IMG/VR virus record: IMGVR_UViG_3300021519_000012
Coordinates: 1 to 56,651 of that record
From: a virus
Direction: 5' to 3' (one strand)
DNA length: 56,651 nucleotides
Under the pieces are notes generated by a model that did no database searches, was not told where the DNA came from, and saw only the letters and a list, made by a program, of their open reading frames with translations. A program made the translations under genes and the position numbers. Numbering within the stretch: the first letter of the stretch is position 1; each line of letters starts with the position of its first letter. Below, one piece after another: positions 10,055 to 20,900 of this stretch.

Positions 10055-13000
10055 ATGGCGCTGACCAAAGACTTTATAGTCAAAAACGGTCTTGTTGTTT
10101 TAGCAGCAGGATCGGCACAATCAATAAGCACCACTACAGGTGCAATTGTTACCCCTGGCGGCGTCGGTATCGGCGGCAATGTTAATATCGGTAGTACAAT
10201 CAATAGCACAAATGCAACAAACGGCGCACTAACTGTAGCCGGTGGAGCAAGTGTTCAGCAAGATTTATGGGTTGGCGGAGATATATACTCTCGCGGTAAC
10301 CCTGTAATAACATCACAAACCCTCGGCGCATACGGAGTAAGTAGAATCACTGCCGGTGTAGGTATTCAGGTCAGTTCAAATACCGGCTCTGTTACTGTCA
10401 CCAACATCGGTGTTGTTAGCTTAGCCGGCTCCACATACTTAGGTATAAGCGCAGCAAGCGGCAGTAACATTACATTAACCAACTTAGGTGTTCAAACACT
10501 AACTGCTGGAACAGATACCGCAGTATCTTCAACTACTGGCACAATTACAGTTTGGAATACAAGTACCTTACAAAGCATTACTGCTAGAGGTGCTTCTACA
10601 ATTAATGCAATTAACATTAATAATCAAGCCGCATCAAATTCTACTAACTCGGGAGCATTGCAAGTCCTGGGCGGTGTTGGAGTAGGTGGTTCAATATATG
10701 CAGGAAATCTATTTGCAAACGGTGCTCAAGTATGGACCACTGCAACCTTAACAAACTTAGGGCAGTTATCTAACACCACTACACAATATCTAACATCATC
10801 AACACTTGGCCAATATGGGGTTAGCAGTATACAACCTGGCACAGGTATTACAGTCAGCACGTCAAGCGGAATAGTAACTATTACCAACGTTGGTGTTGTA
10901 AGTTTAGTTGGCAGTCAATATTTAGGTATTAGTGCCGCAAGTGGTACAAGTATTACATTAACAAACTTAGGTGTTCAAAGTCTAACAGCAGGCGCCGATA
11001 TTTCAGTATCAGCTAGCACTGGAACAATTACTGTTTCAGGTACAGGTACATTTCAAACTGTTACTAACCGCGGTTCAACAACTACTAACGCAATTCGTGT
11101 TAATAATACAACTAGTGTAAATTCAACAGCAACTGGTGCTCTACAAGTAGTAGGCGGAGTTGGTATTGGTGGCGGACTATTTGTTGGTGGCACTATTACT
11201 GCTACCAGTTTGACTATTGGCGGCTATCCAATATCAACTTCATCTGTAATGACTGCTTCGTATTTTGGCAGTCCTTTAGGAACATTTACAAATTTAAACT
11301 TTGCCACAGGTACTACAGCAACTATTGTTGGCGGATCAGTAACACTTCAATCTGTTGGCGCAAGTGTAACAGTAAGCGACACTCCCCCAACTGGCCCAGC
11401 ACCGGGTAACTTATGGTGGGATAGCACTGTTGGTATTTTACGTGTTTATTATGCTGACGGAACCAGTAACCAGTGGGTTGATGCATTTCCGATTATGGTT
11501 GGTCCAACTGGGCCACAAGGCGCAACCGGAGTATTCACCGGCACAATCTCAACACAATTAGGACTCACAAATAATACAGCAAGCACCTCTACTAATACTG
11601 GTGCATTAACTGTTGGCGGTGGCGTTGGTATTGGCGGCGATTTATATGTTGGCGGCACTATTGTCGCTAATCAACTAACAATCCAATACACAACCGTTAC
11701 TACAAATTTAGTAACTACTGATGATATTATTATTACAACTAATAATACTTCAGCAACATCAACAACTACTGGTGCTTTAAGAATTGCTGGCGGTGCTGGA
11801 ATTGGCGGCGCACTATATGTTGGGGCAACTTCGTATGTTGCCGGCTCACAGATTATTACAACTGCAACAATTGGTAGTTTTGCAGTTACGTCAAGCGGGT
11901 ATGCAACAACATCAAGTTTAGCTGCTTATGCAACAACATCCTCTCTGGCTGCCTACGCAACTACATCAAGTATTGCATCAACTGCAACAAGTGCGGCAAT
12001 TGCCTATTCGATTGTAAACACGTCAACTTTACAAGTAGGATTTGCTGTTAATGCATTTACAGCAACAAGTGCGGCAGTTGCTTACTCACTAGTAGGTTCA
12101 GGATCACTTACTGTTGGTTCAGCAACAACCGCTACAAACATTGCAGGTGGAACTGCTGGCATGATTCACATGCAGAGCACCACTGGAACAACGTCATTTA
12201 TTAATGCTGGTACTACTGGGCAGTTATTACAGAGTCAAGGATCAACAGCATCATTTGTATCTACTACAACATTACAGGTTGGTAATGCGTTATTGGCAGT
12301 TAGTGCAGGCTATGCAACTACATCAAGTTTAGCTTCATATGCAACAACTGCAAGTTTAGCTTCATACGCAACTACATCAAGCATTGCGTCAACTGCAACC
12401 AGTGCAGCAGTGGCTTATTCAATAGTAAACACATCAACATTACAAGTTGGATTTGCTGTTAATCAAGCAGGCGGTTCAGTAAATGCCACCACTGGTCAGT
12501 TTAGCGGTATTACCACAGTTACCAACGTTACCGCAAGTACAACAACAGCCACTGGCGCACTACAAGTAGCGGGCGGGGTTGGTATTGGTAAAAATATCAA
12601 CGTCGGGCCAGGCGCAACCAATAGAAGTATTGCCAACGCCAATGCATACGGTAATATGTTTGTTGCCGCAGGCGACTCACAATACGTAAATTATATTTTA
12701 GGCATTAAGACAACTACCAATGCCGCTACAGGACTGACAACAGATCATAATACCGCTGGTGCAGCCAATCAAATTATTCTTCCTAACAGTTCAGCATACG
12801 GATTTAAAGCCTATGTAACTGCTAGAGATTCAGTTAATCAGTGGATGGGTGTTTGGGAAATTAGCGGAGGTATACGCAGGGGCGCAACCGCAGCATCAAC
12901 TACACTAGTCGGCACACCAGTAGTGACTAGAATAGCATACGATACAACAGCAACAACTTGGGCAGCAACCGTTGCTGCAGATACTACTAATGGAGGTTTA

Positions 13001-13075
13001 CAGGTTCGTGTTACAGGAACAGGTACAACAAATATTACTTGGGTAGCAAACGTTTTAACTATTGAGGTAGCATAA
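10055..13075 (+). CDS. Large tail fibre protein with collagen-like segment
   Basis: A 1006-residue protein, ATG at 10055 behind a purine-rich GGAAAGGGA site. It opens with ALTKDFIVKNGLVVLAAGS, a paralogue of the start of the 6472 gene. It contains at least five GGVGIGG-type modules, a G-x-LWWDSTVGILRVYYADG segment followed by a short collagen-like GPTGPQGATG near residue 483, then Ala/Ser/Thr repeats (YATTSSLAAYATTSSIAST) that continue in the next gene. The last ~130 residues (SAYGFKAYVTARDSVNQWMG, TWAATVAADTTNGGLQVRVTG) look like a globular tip domain. Its stop overlaps the next gene's start codon (ATAATG), so translation is coupled. Confidence 0.8.
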   Translation: MALTKDFIVKNGLVVLAAGSAQSISTTTGAIVTPGGVGIGGNVNIGSTINSTNATNGALTVAGGASVQQDLWVGGDIYSRGNPVITSQTLGAYGVSRITAGVGIQVSSNTGSVTVTNIGVVSLAGSTYLGISAASGSNITLTNLGVQTLTAGTDTAVSSTTGTITVWNTSTLQSITARGASTINAININNQAASNSTNSGALQVLGGVGVGGSIYAGNLFANGAQVWTTATLTNLGQLSNTTTQYLTSSTLGQYGVSSIQPGTGITVSTSSGIVTITNVGVVSLVGSQYLGISAASGTSITLTNLGVQSLTAGADISVSASTGTITVSGTGTFQTVTNRGSTTTNAIRVNNTTSVNSTATGALQVVGGVGIGGGLFVGGTITATSLTIGGYPISTSSVMTASYFGSPLGTFTNLNFATGTTATIVGGSVTLQSVGASVTVSDTPPTGPAPGNLWWDSTVGILRVYYADGTSNQWVDAFPIMVGPTGPQGATGVFTGTISTQLGLTNNTASTSTNTGALTVGGGVGIGGDLYVGGTIVANQLTIQYTTVTTNLVTTDDIIITTNNTSATSTTTGALRIAGGAGIGGALYVGATSYVAGSQIITTATIGSFAVTSSGYATTSSLAAYATTSSLAAYATTSSIASTATSAAIAYSIVNTSTLQVGFAVNAFTATSAAVAYSLVGSGSLTVGSATTATNIAGGTAGMIHMQSTTGTTSFINAGTTGQLLQSQGSTASFVSTTTLQVGNALLAVSAGYATTSSLASYATTASLASYATTSSIASTATSAAVAYSIVNTSTLQVGFAVNQAGGSVNATTGQFSGITTVTNVTASTTTATGALQVAGGVGIGKNINVGPGATNRSIANANAYGNMFVAAGDSQYVNYILGIKTTTNAATGLTTDHNTAGAANQIILPNSSAYGFKAYVTARDSVNQWMGVWEISGGIRRGATAASTTLVGTPVVTRIAYDTTATTWAATVAADTTNGGLQVRVTGTGTTNITWVANVLTIEVA

Positions 13076-16000
13076 TGGCAATTTTAATTGATCACATACA
13101 AAATATAATTCAAAGCGACGGTGTTCCTAATTTAATATTAGGATTGTCAGGTACCGTTGTGACAATTAACGGTGATCCAGTAAGCACTTCGACATTTAAT
13201 ACCGGTACATTAGTTTTACAAGCAGTATCGGCGGGCTATGCTACAACCGCATCGCTGGCTTCATACGCAACTACATCGAGCATTGCATCAACAGCTACCT
13301 CGGCTGCTCTTGCTTACTCACTAGTTGGTGGCATTGGAGTTGCAAGTTTAGCAGGTAGTTCAGGCACGAGTGTGTCAGGAAGCACCGGCGCTGTTACTGT
13401 TTGGTTTAATACAGCAACATTAGTTGCAAGCGCAGTTAGTGCGCAGTCAGCTACTACTGCAACATCAGCAGCCGTTGCCTACTCACTTGCAAACACTTCG
13501 ACTACACAAGTTGGATTTGCTGTTAATGCGTTTACGGCAACCAATGCGGCGTTTGCTTATTCATTTAATACAGCAACATTAGTTGCTAGTGCGGTAACCG
13601 CACAAACATTAGCAAGTTCAAGTTCGTTTAGTGTTGGTTATTCAAACACTGCTACAAACATTGCAGGCGGAACTGCTGGCATGATCCACATGCAGAGCAC
13701 TACTGGTACAACTTCATTTATTAATGCTGGAACTAGTGGACAGTTATTACAAAGTGCTGGGTCAACCGCATCATTTGTTTCAACAACAACTTTACAAGTT
13801 GGTAATGCGTTATTTGCTATTACTGCTACTAATGCGTTCTTTGCAAGTACATCAACTAATGCATTTTTTGCAAGTACCTCTACCAATGCTGCGGTTGCCT
13901 ATGCATTAGCAAGCACAAGTACAACACAAGTAGGATTTGCAGTTAATGCATTTACGGCTACGTCAGCCGCAGTAGCATACTCATTAGCAAGTACAGGTAC
14001 AACACAAGTTGGCTCGGCAGTTAACGCTGTATATTCATCAACTGCCACAAACATAGCAGGTGGACTTACTGGTTGGATTCATATTCAATCAACTACCGGT
14101 ACAACCTCATTTATTAATATTGGCTCTGCTGGTAATTTATTACAAAGCAATGGTAGCACAGCAACCTTTGTGTCAACCACAACATTACAAGTTGGCAATG
14201 CATTATTAGCAATCAGTGCGGGATATGCTACCACATCGAGTTTAGCTGCTTATGCAACTACATCAAGTATTGCCACAAGTGCAGCATACGCAACTACAAG
14301 CTCATTGGCTAGTTATGCAACTACATCAAGTATTGCAACCAGTGCAGCTTATGCTACCACATCGAGTTTAGCTGCTTATGCAACTACATCAAGTATCGCT
14401 TCAACAGCAACAAGTGCGGCAGTGGCATACTCACTCGCTAGCACAAGTACAACACAAGTTGGATTTGCTGTTAATGCCTTTACAGCAACATCGGCTGCTA
14501 TTGCATATGCAGTAGCAAGTACTTCAACATTACAAGTTGGTAGTGCCTTATTTGCAGTTACAGCAACAAGTGCGGCAGTGGCATACTCACTCGCTAGCAC
14601 AAGTACAACACAAGTTGGATTTGCCGTTAATGCGTTTACTGCTACGTCAGCAGCCACAGCATATAGTTGGACAGGCGGTACTGTACCTAATGCTGTAACA
14701 TTTAGTGGCGCAGTTACATTTAACGGAACCGCAACTTATGTATTATCTACTAATACTGTTTATACCGACAATATCCTTGAAATACATACAACAGCATCAG
14801 GTGTTACAGGGCTTTGGACATATGATGACGGTAAAGATATTGGATTCCGATTCCACTATTATGGAGCAGGAGCCGATCAAAACGCTGCGTTAATTCTTGC
14901 TAATGATACAAAATATTTAGAGTGGTATGGTACTGGGGCAGAAAGTAATACAGGCACATTTACCGGTGCAACATACGGCACAATCAAAACTGGAAACATT
15001 TTCTTAACCGGTGTCGCTACTGCTACAACTTTCTTTGGTAACTTAACTGGCACGGCATCAACTGCTACAGCAGCCGCAACAGCCTATGCACTAGCAAGTA
15101 CAAGTACTACACAAGTTGGATTTGCAGTAAACGCATTTACTGCAACATCAGCAGCCGTTGCTTACTCCGTAGCAAGTACTGCAACACTTCAGGTAGGTTC
15201 AGCAGTTAATTCTGTATATGCCGTAACTGCTACAAACATAGCCGGTGGACAAACTGGTTGGATTCATATCCAATCAACTACTGGTACAACTTCATTCATT
15301 AACATTGGCTCTGCAGGTAACTTACTACAAAGCAATGGCAGTACTGCAACATTTGTATCAACTACAACATTACAAGTTGGCAATGCATTATCAGCAGTTA
15401 GTGCGGCTTACGCAACAACAAGTTCATTAGCGGCATATGCTACTACATCAAGTATTGCTTCAACCGCAACAAGTGCGGCAGTGGCCTACTCATTAGTTAA
15501 CACATCAACAGCTCAAGTTGGATTTGCAGTCAATGCCTTTACAGCAACAAGTGCTGCTACTGCTTACTCATTAGCAAACACAAGTACAACACAAGTTGGG
15601 TTTGCTGTTAGTGCGTTTACAGCGACCTCTGCGGCCATTGCTTATTCAGTAGCAAGCACTGCCTCTTTACAAGTAGGATCAGCAGTTAATTCCGTATATG
15701 CATCAACTGCTACTAATATTGCAGGTGGACTTACTGGTTGGATTCATATCCAGTCAACCACAGGCACTACTTCATTTATTAATATTGGTAGTAATGGTAA
15801 CATACTACAAAGTAATGGCAGTACCGCAACATTTGTATCTACCTCAACATTACAAGTTGGGTTTGCAACAAGTGCATTTACATCAACCAATGCCGCAACT
15901 GCTTACACTTTAGCTAACACATCGACTTTCCAGGTTGGCTTTGCAGGCAGTGCTTATAGTGCCACAACAGCAACCAATGCCGCGGTAGCATACTCAATAG

Positions 16001-17883
16001 TAAACACATCAACACTGCAAGTTGGATTTGCTGTTAATGCGTTTACTGCAACAAGTGCGGCTATTGCATATTCAGTAGCAAGTACGTCATCTTTACAGGT
16101 AGGGTCAGCAGTTAACGCTGTATATTCATCAACTGCCACAAACATAGCAGGTGGACTTACTGGTTGGATGCCGATTCAATCAACTACCGGTACAACCTCA
16201 TTTATTAATATTGGCTCTGCTGGTAATTTATTACAAAGCAATGGAAGTACTGCAACGTTTGTTTCTACTTCAACTCTACAAGTTGGATTTGCAACAAGTG
16301 CATTTACAGCAACTAGTGCCGCAGTAGCTTACTCGTTAGCTAACACATCAACATTCCAGGTAGGCGTTGCTGTTACAGCAACCTATGCTAATATTTCTAC
16401 TAACCTTGCTGGCGCAAGTGCTGGATACATTCCAATACAGTCAGGAACAAGCGCAACATCATTTATTAATCCAGGCACTGCTGGTGATATTTTAAGAATG
16501 CAAATAGGCAATACTGCTACATTTGTATCCACTTCGACCTTACAAGTCGGCAATGCATTATTTGCTGTTACAGCAACTAGTGCTGCCGTTGCTTATTCAT
16601 TAGTTAATACTTCAACATCACAAGTTGGATTTGCAGTTAGTGCCTTTACAGCAACATCTGCGGCATTGGCCTATGCGGTAGCAAGTACATCAACATTACA
16701 AGTCGGCAGTGCTTTGTTTGCAGTCACAGCAACATCAGCCGCAGTAGCATATTCACTAGCTAGTACAAGCACAACACAAGTTGGATTTGCGGTTAATCAA
16801 TCAGGTGGTTCAGTAAATGCTACCACTGGGGTATTCAGTGGCATCTTTACAATAACAAATACAACTGCGGCAAGTTCAACCTCAACTGGCGCATTACAAG
16901 TGGCGGGTGGTGTAGGTATCGGCGGCGATGTATATGTCGGCGGTACTGTAACTGCTACAAATATGTTTATTGGTCCTTGGGCAGTCAGTACAGGGTCGAG
17001 TGGAACATCATTCACTGGGGGTATTGTTCCTAACGTAACCACAGTTACAAATTACTTTACTGTATATTCGTCAACTTCTGTAACTACCAGAGGTGTTCAA
17101 GAAATATCAGGTAATGCTGATGGTTCATTCTTAGCACCAAACAACTCTGGTGTAATGTTACATATCACTGGACAAAGTGGACAGCCTGGTCGACTATATA
17201 TTGACGGTCAAGGAACCAGCAATTATTCCGCAGTTATTGGTCGCAAGTCTAGAGGCACAACAGCATCACCTACACAGGTACTTGCAAACGATATAGTATT
17301 CCGTTTAGGCAGCACTCCATATACAGATGCAGCGTTCCCTGCAATTAGCACAACACGACTTGACTTTTTAGCAGACGAACTACAAACAGTTACCACTCAA
17401 GGTAGCCGTATTGAAGCGTGGGTTACACAGTTAGGTACAACAAGTTCAGCAATCTCTAAACAAATGACTATTGCCACAAATGGCACTGTTATTTGGAACA
17501 CATTTACATCAGTATCAACTACAACAGGTGCACTACAAGTAGCTGGTGGTGTTGGTATTGGTGGAAACATTTATGCAGGCGGAAGCATTTATAGTAATGG
17601 TGCACAATTATTACCGACAAGTATTCAGGAATTTACAGCAACCGCAAGTCAAACAATATTCACAATTTCTGGTGGTTATACCGTGGGATCGGTGCAGGTA
17701 TATGCCAACGGTGTTGCCCTAGGAAATTCGGATATTGTAGCATCAAACGGAACTACAGTAACACTAACCACAGCACGACAAGTTGGCGATATTATAAGGA
17801 TTACCGCTGGATTAGCCAGCCCTGCAACAAATATCAACAGTCTTAAGGCGTTTAGCGTCGCGATGAGTGTGGCGTTAGGATAA
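13075..17883 (+). CDS. Giant repetitive tail fibre protein, 1602 residues
   Basis: The longest complete gene here. After a short N-terminal segment (LIDHIQNIIQSDGVPNLILG) most of the protein consists of low-complexity Ala/Ser/Thr repeats: STTQVGFAVNAFTATSAAVA units and six copies of a block IQSTTGTTSFINIG...GNLLQSNGSTATFVS. The STNTVYTDNILEIH/YDDGKDIGFRFHYY domain (residues about 540-640) is shared with the 6472 gene. The C-terminus carries two GGVGIGG modules, a QPGRLYIDGQGTSNYSAVIG domain and a final beta-rich segment. No signal peptide. Function inferred: long tail fibre shaft and tip. The start codon overlaps the stop of the preceding fibre gene. Confidence 0.8.
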   Translation: MAILIDHIQNIIQSDGVPNLILGLSGTVVTINGDPVSTSTFNTGTLVLQAVSAGYATTASLASYATTSSIASTATSAALAYSLVGGIGVASLAGSSGTSVSGSTGAVTVWFNTATLVASAVSAQSATTATSAAVAYSLANTSTTQVGFAVNAFTATNAAFAYSFNTATLVASAVTAQTLASSSSFSVGYSNTATNIAGGTAGMIHMQSTTGTTSFINAGTSGQLLQSAGSTASFVSTTTLQVGNALFAITATNAFFASTSTNAFFASTSTNAAVAYALASTSTTQVGFAVNAFTATSAAVAYSLASTGTTQVGSAVNAVYSSTATNIAGGLTGWIHIQSTTGTTSFINIGSAGNLLQSNGSTATFVSTTTLQVGNALLAISAGYATTSSLAAYATTSSIATSAAYATTSSLASYATTSSIATSAAYATTSSLAAYATTSSIASTATSAAVAYSLASTSTTQVGFAVNAFTATSAAIAYAVASTSTLQVGSALFAVTATSAAVAYSLASTSTTQVGFAVNAFTATSAATAYSWTGGTVPNAVTFSGAVTFNGTATYVLSTNTVYTDNILEIHTTASGVTGLWTYDDGKDIGFRFHYYGAGADQNAALILANDTKYLEWYGTGAESNTGTFTGATYGTIKTGNIFLTGVATATTFFGNLTGTASTATAAATAYALASTSTTQVGFAVNAFTATSAAVAYSVASTATLQVGSAVNSVYAVTATNIAGGQTGWIHIQSTTGTTSFINIGSAGNLLQSNGSTATFVSTTTLQVGNALSAVSAAYATTSSLAAYATTSSIASTATSAAVAYSLVNTSTAQVGFAVNAFTATSAATAYSLANTSTTQVGFAVSAFTATSAAIAYSVASTASLQVGSAVNSVYASTATNIAGGLTGWIHIQSTTGTTSFINIGSNGNILQSNGSTATFVSTSTLQVGFATSAFTSTNAATAYTLANTSTFQVGFAGSAYSATTATNAAVAYSIVNTSTLQVGFAVNAFTATSAAIAYSVASTSSLQVGSAVNAVYSSTATNIAGGLTGWMPIQSTTGTTSFINIGSAGNLLQSNGSTATFVSTSTLQVGFATSAFTATSAAVAYSLANTSTFQVGVAVTATYANISTNLAGASAGYIPIQSGTSATSFINPGTAGDILRMQIGNTATFVSTSTLQVGNALFAVTATSAAVAYSLVNTSTSQVGFAVSAFTATSAALAYAVASTSTLQVGSALFAVTATSAAVAYSLASTSTTQVGFAVNQSGGSVNATTGVFSGIFTITNTTAASSTSTGALQVAGGVGIGGDVYVGGTVTATNMFIGPWAVSTGSSGTSFTGGIVPNVTTVTNYFTVYSSTSVTTRGVQEISGNADGSFLAPNNSGVMLHITGQSGQPGRLYIDGQGTSNYSAVIGRKSRGTTASPTQVLANDIVFRLGSTPYTDAAFPAISTTRLDFLADELQTVTTQGSRIEAWVTQLGTTSSAISKQMTIATNGTVIWNTFTSVSTTTGALQVAGGVGIGGNIYAGGSIYSNGAQLLPTSIQEFTATASQTIFTISGGYTVGSVQVYANGVALGNSDIVASNGTTVTLTTARQVGDIIRITAGLASPATNINSLKAFSVAMSVALG
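13200..16800 (+). repeat. Degenerate tandem repeat array inside the giant fibre gene
   Basis: DNA-level repeats match the protein repeats. A block of about 90 bases beginning near the sequence GGTTGGATTCATAT recurs near 14065, 15250, 15730 and (variant) 16160, with more diverged copies near 13675 and 16420 and one in the preceding gene near 12160. Short units such as ACACAAGTTGGATTTGC recur many more times. Copies differ mainly at third codon positions, which indicates old duplications under protein-level selection together with some very recent ones. Confidence 0.75.
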
Positions 17884-17888
17884 AAACA

Positions 17889-17896
17889 GATAAGTA
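17889..17896 (+). promoter_or_regulatory. Variant late promoter box GATAAGTA
   Basis: Identical to the box at 9981. It is placed 22 nt before ATG 17918, with an AAGG ribosome-binding site between. Confidence 0.38.
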
Positions 17897-17917
17897 CAAG
17901 CAAGATAAGGAATAATA

Positions 17918-20900
17918 ATGGCCAAGCAGCAGATTAGACAATACGCATTTACTACAGGCACTGTAGGAACTACCAATATTGAGGTATTAGGCAAGGTTGA
18001 CCTTGAACAGTTAACTCTGATCACCAATGCCACACGAAATGTAATATTATACAACTTTGCTGATGCAACCTACGCAGGAACTACTGTTACGTTTAATCGT
18101 GGCGATTCTACAAATTTTCCAAAAGCTACACAAAACGGTGACGGTACAACCACTATTAATCTTACAGTTAATACCACAGGTTATAGTTCAGCAGATCGCC
18201 TACAGATCTTTTATGAACGTGCAGAACAGATCGTGCGCCCTTGGCCAATGGGCACAGATGCATTTGAACGTACTCGTGCCGCCAATCCACAAAGCATGCT
18301 TGACGCTGACTTTGAATACGGACTACAGCCAACTAAATGGCAAACACTAGATATTGTTCGTGCCGCTCCTTCAATTTATGAAATCCCCGGTAGTGACATA
18401 GGTATTTCGTCATTGATTACTGATGCTAGTAACGGACAAGCCGCCAATATTGAAAGTTTAATCACAGTGGTAAGCACTACTCCACATAATTTGTCAACAA
18501 ACTCTGCTATCACAGTCAACGGTCTAGATATTAGCATACAAGGATATAGTCGTGCAATGGGTCCGAGCATTGTTAACTCTGTTCCTAATCAAACAACATT
18601 TACCTATTATGCCAAAGCAGCAGTTGGGTCAACATCAAGCCAGTCGTTATTGACACCATATACTACAATTAGAAAAGGCGGATTTTATTCTAACTCCGCG
18701 ATGACTCCTACATACGCAGTCGCAGGCAGCGGCAATACCACAACAGGCACAGTGACCTTAACTTTTTCAACTGCACACGGCCTATTTCCTGGACAAACAA
18801 TTCTTTCATTGGTCAATTCGGACAATGGATCCAATAATCACACCTTGGTGCAAGGTCCTTTTACTATTTTTTCAGTTCCAACTCCAACAACTGCGATGTT
18901 TAATGCTCGTAACGTTGGCACAATCACTGGTACTCCAATAGGTAACATATATGTTCGTGGTGACGCATTCTTTGTGCATAGACCACTTGACGGCGGAGTA
19001 AGTTTAGGTACAGGTGGTCCAAGTTACGGAACTCATGCACAGCGTATGAGTAAAAAATACATTCGTTATCAATCAGGTAAAGCTGTTAACTACAATACTG
19101 CGGCTCTTTTTGCTCCTAACTATGATGTTAGATCGGTAACTGCTTCAAATACCATTGTAGGCAGCACAATTTATATTACCATGGATGAATTTGATCATGG
19201 TCTACAAGCAGGTGCAGGCATACAGTTAAATGGTATGACATCTGCTACTGGATTTGCTGGAACATATACGGTTGCGCAAATTGTCGACGAACGCACCATT
19301 GCTATAACCGCAACCAGCGTATTAAGTTCTGTTACTCCACCTATTTCAAATCCCTCATATATTAACCATACAACCTGGCACGGTGCATACATCCGTGCTG
19401 GTACATTTGACGATCAAAACGGGATTTTCTTCCAATACGACGGACAGTATATGGCAGTTGGATTACGATATTCAACATTACAGCTTGCTGGCACCATGGC
19501 GCTTACTCCAAGCAGTAATATTGTCTCTGGCACCAATTCTAGATACGATCAACAACTAGCTGCAGGTGATCGAATCGTAGTTAAAGGAATGAGTCATGTG
19601 GTTACTTCGGTCAATAGCGGAACACAGATTACAGTGACCCCACCGTATAGAGGCGCAAGCTCTATAACTGGGGCTAAATCAGCAAAAACATTTGAAAATA
19701 TTATTCCGCAATATCAGTGGAACGTTGATCGTTGCGACGGAACAGGTAGTGTGTTTAATCCATCAGGATACAATTTACTGCCATGGAAGATGCAGATGGT
19801 CGGATTGCAGTGGACATGGTATGGCGCTGGATTTATTGAGTGGATGGTGCGTGGCCCCGACGGGACATACATGACTGTCCATAGATTAAAAAATTCTAAT
19901 ACTCGAACAGAAGCATATATGCGTTCAGGTAACCAACCTGTTCGTTATGAAGTGCAAAATGAAGGTGCAAGATCTACACTAGTTAATGACTTGAGTTCTG
20001 CTAACGTGGCCGGCATGACTGTTACAGACGTTACTTACTTTCCGCCAAATGGTGTGGTAATGATTGATAACGAATTAATTAGATATTCAAGCAAAAGTAC
20101 CAGCACCGGTAGTGGTCAATTGTTAGGACTAACCCGTACAGCACCATTAAATTATTATACACTCGGAGCATTACAAACATTTACTGCTACCAACGTAGCA
20201 GTAGCACACTCGTCAACCGTTGGCGTAATAGTTGCCAGCTTAACAGCAAGTCCCACAGTAAGTCACTGGGGTTCAGCGTTTATCCAAGACGGTGGATTTG
20301 ATCAAGACCGTGGTTACATTTTTAGTTACCAAGCTCCAAACATCACTGTATCAACTGTTAAGAAAACAGCGTTTGCGATCCGATTAGCACCGTCAGTGTC
20401 AAACGCTATTACAGGTGACCTAGGTGTTAGAGATTTGATTAATCGCTCACAGTTATTATTGCAGACTATTGAAAATACAGTTGGTGGCGCAGCACAGTCA
20501 ACTGGTAGTCAGGCAGTGGTTATTGAGGGAGTGATCAATCCTGGTAACTATCCAAGCACAGTCACCAACATCACATGGTTCCCACTACAGGGTTCTATCG
20601 CAGGTGGTAGTTTACTAGGTACTGGACAACCAAGTTTTACACAGGTTTCCCCAAGTATATATATTAACTTTGATAATACCGCTACCTACGCTACTACCAT
20701 AAACTCTAACGCTGCCGCAGGTGCAACCACATTAGCAGTAGCTAGCACAGCAACAATGGCCATCGGCGATGCGTTAGTTACTACAACAGCAAGCCTAGCT
20801 AACACGGGTATTGCCGGTAATACTTTTATTACATCGATCGGTAACGCTACTGTCGTTATCAGCCAGCCAATATTGAGTGCCATTCCTAATAGTACTCCTA

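Noticed and set aside
11494-11530. True collagen domain in the fibre at 10055
   Set aside because: Only about three G-x-y triplets are present, too few for a collagen helix; noted only as collagen-like.
13200-16800. Possible CRISPR array or VNTR-like non-coding repeat
   Set aside because: The repeats lie in one intact reading frame, have no uniform spacers and match fibre protein modules.
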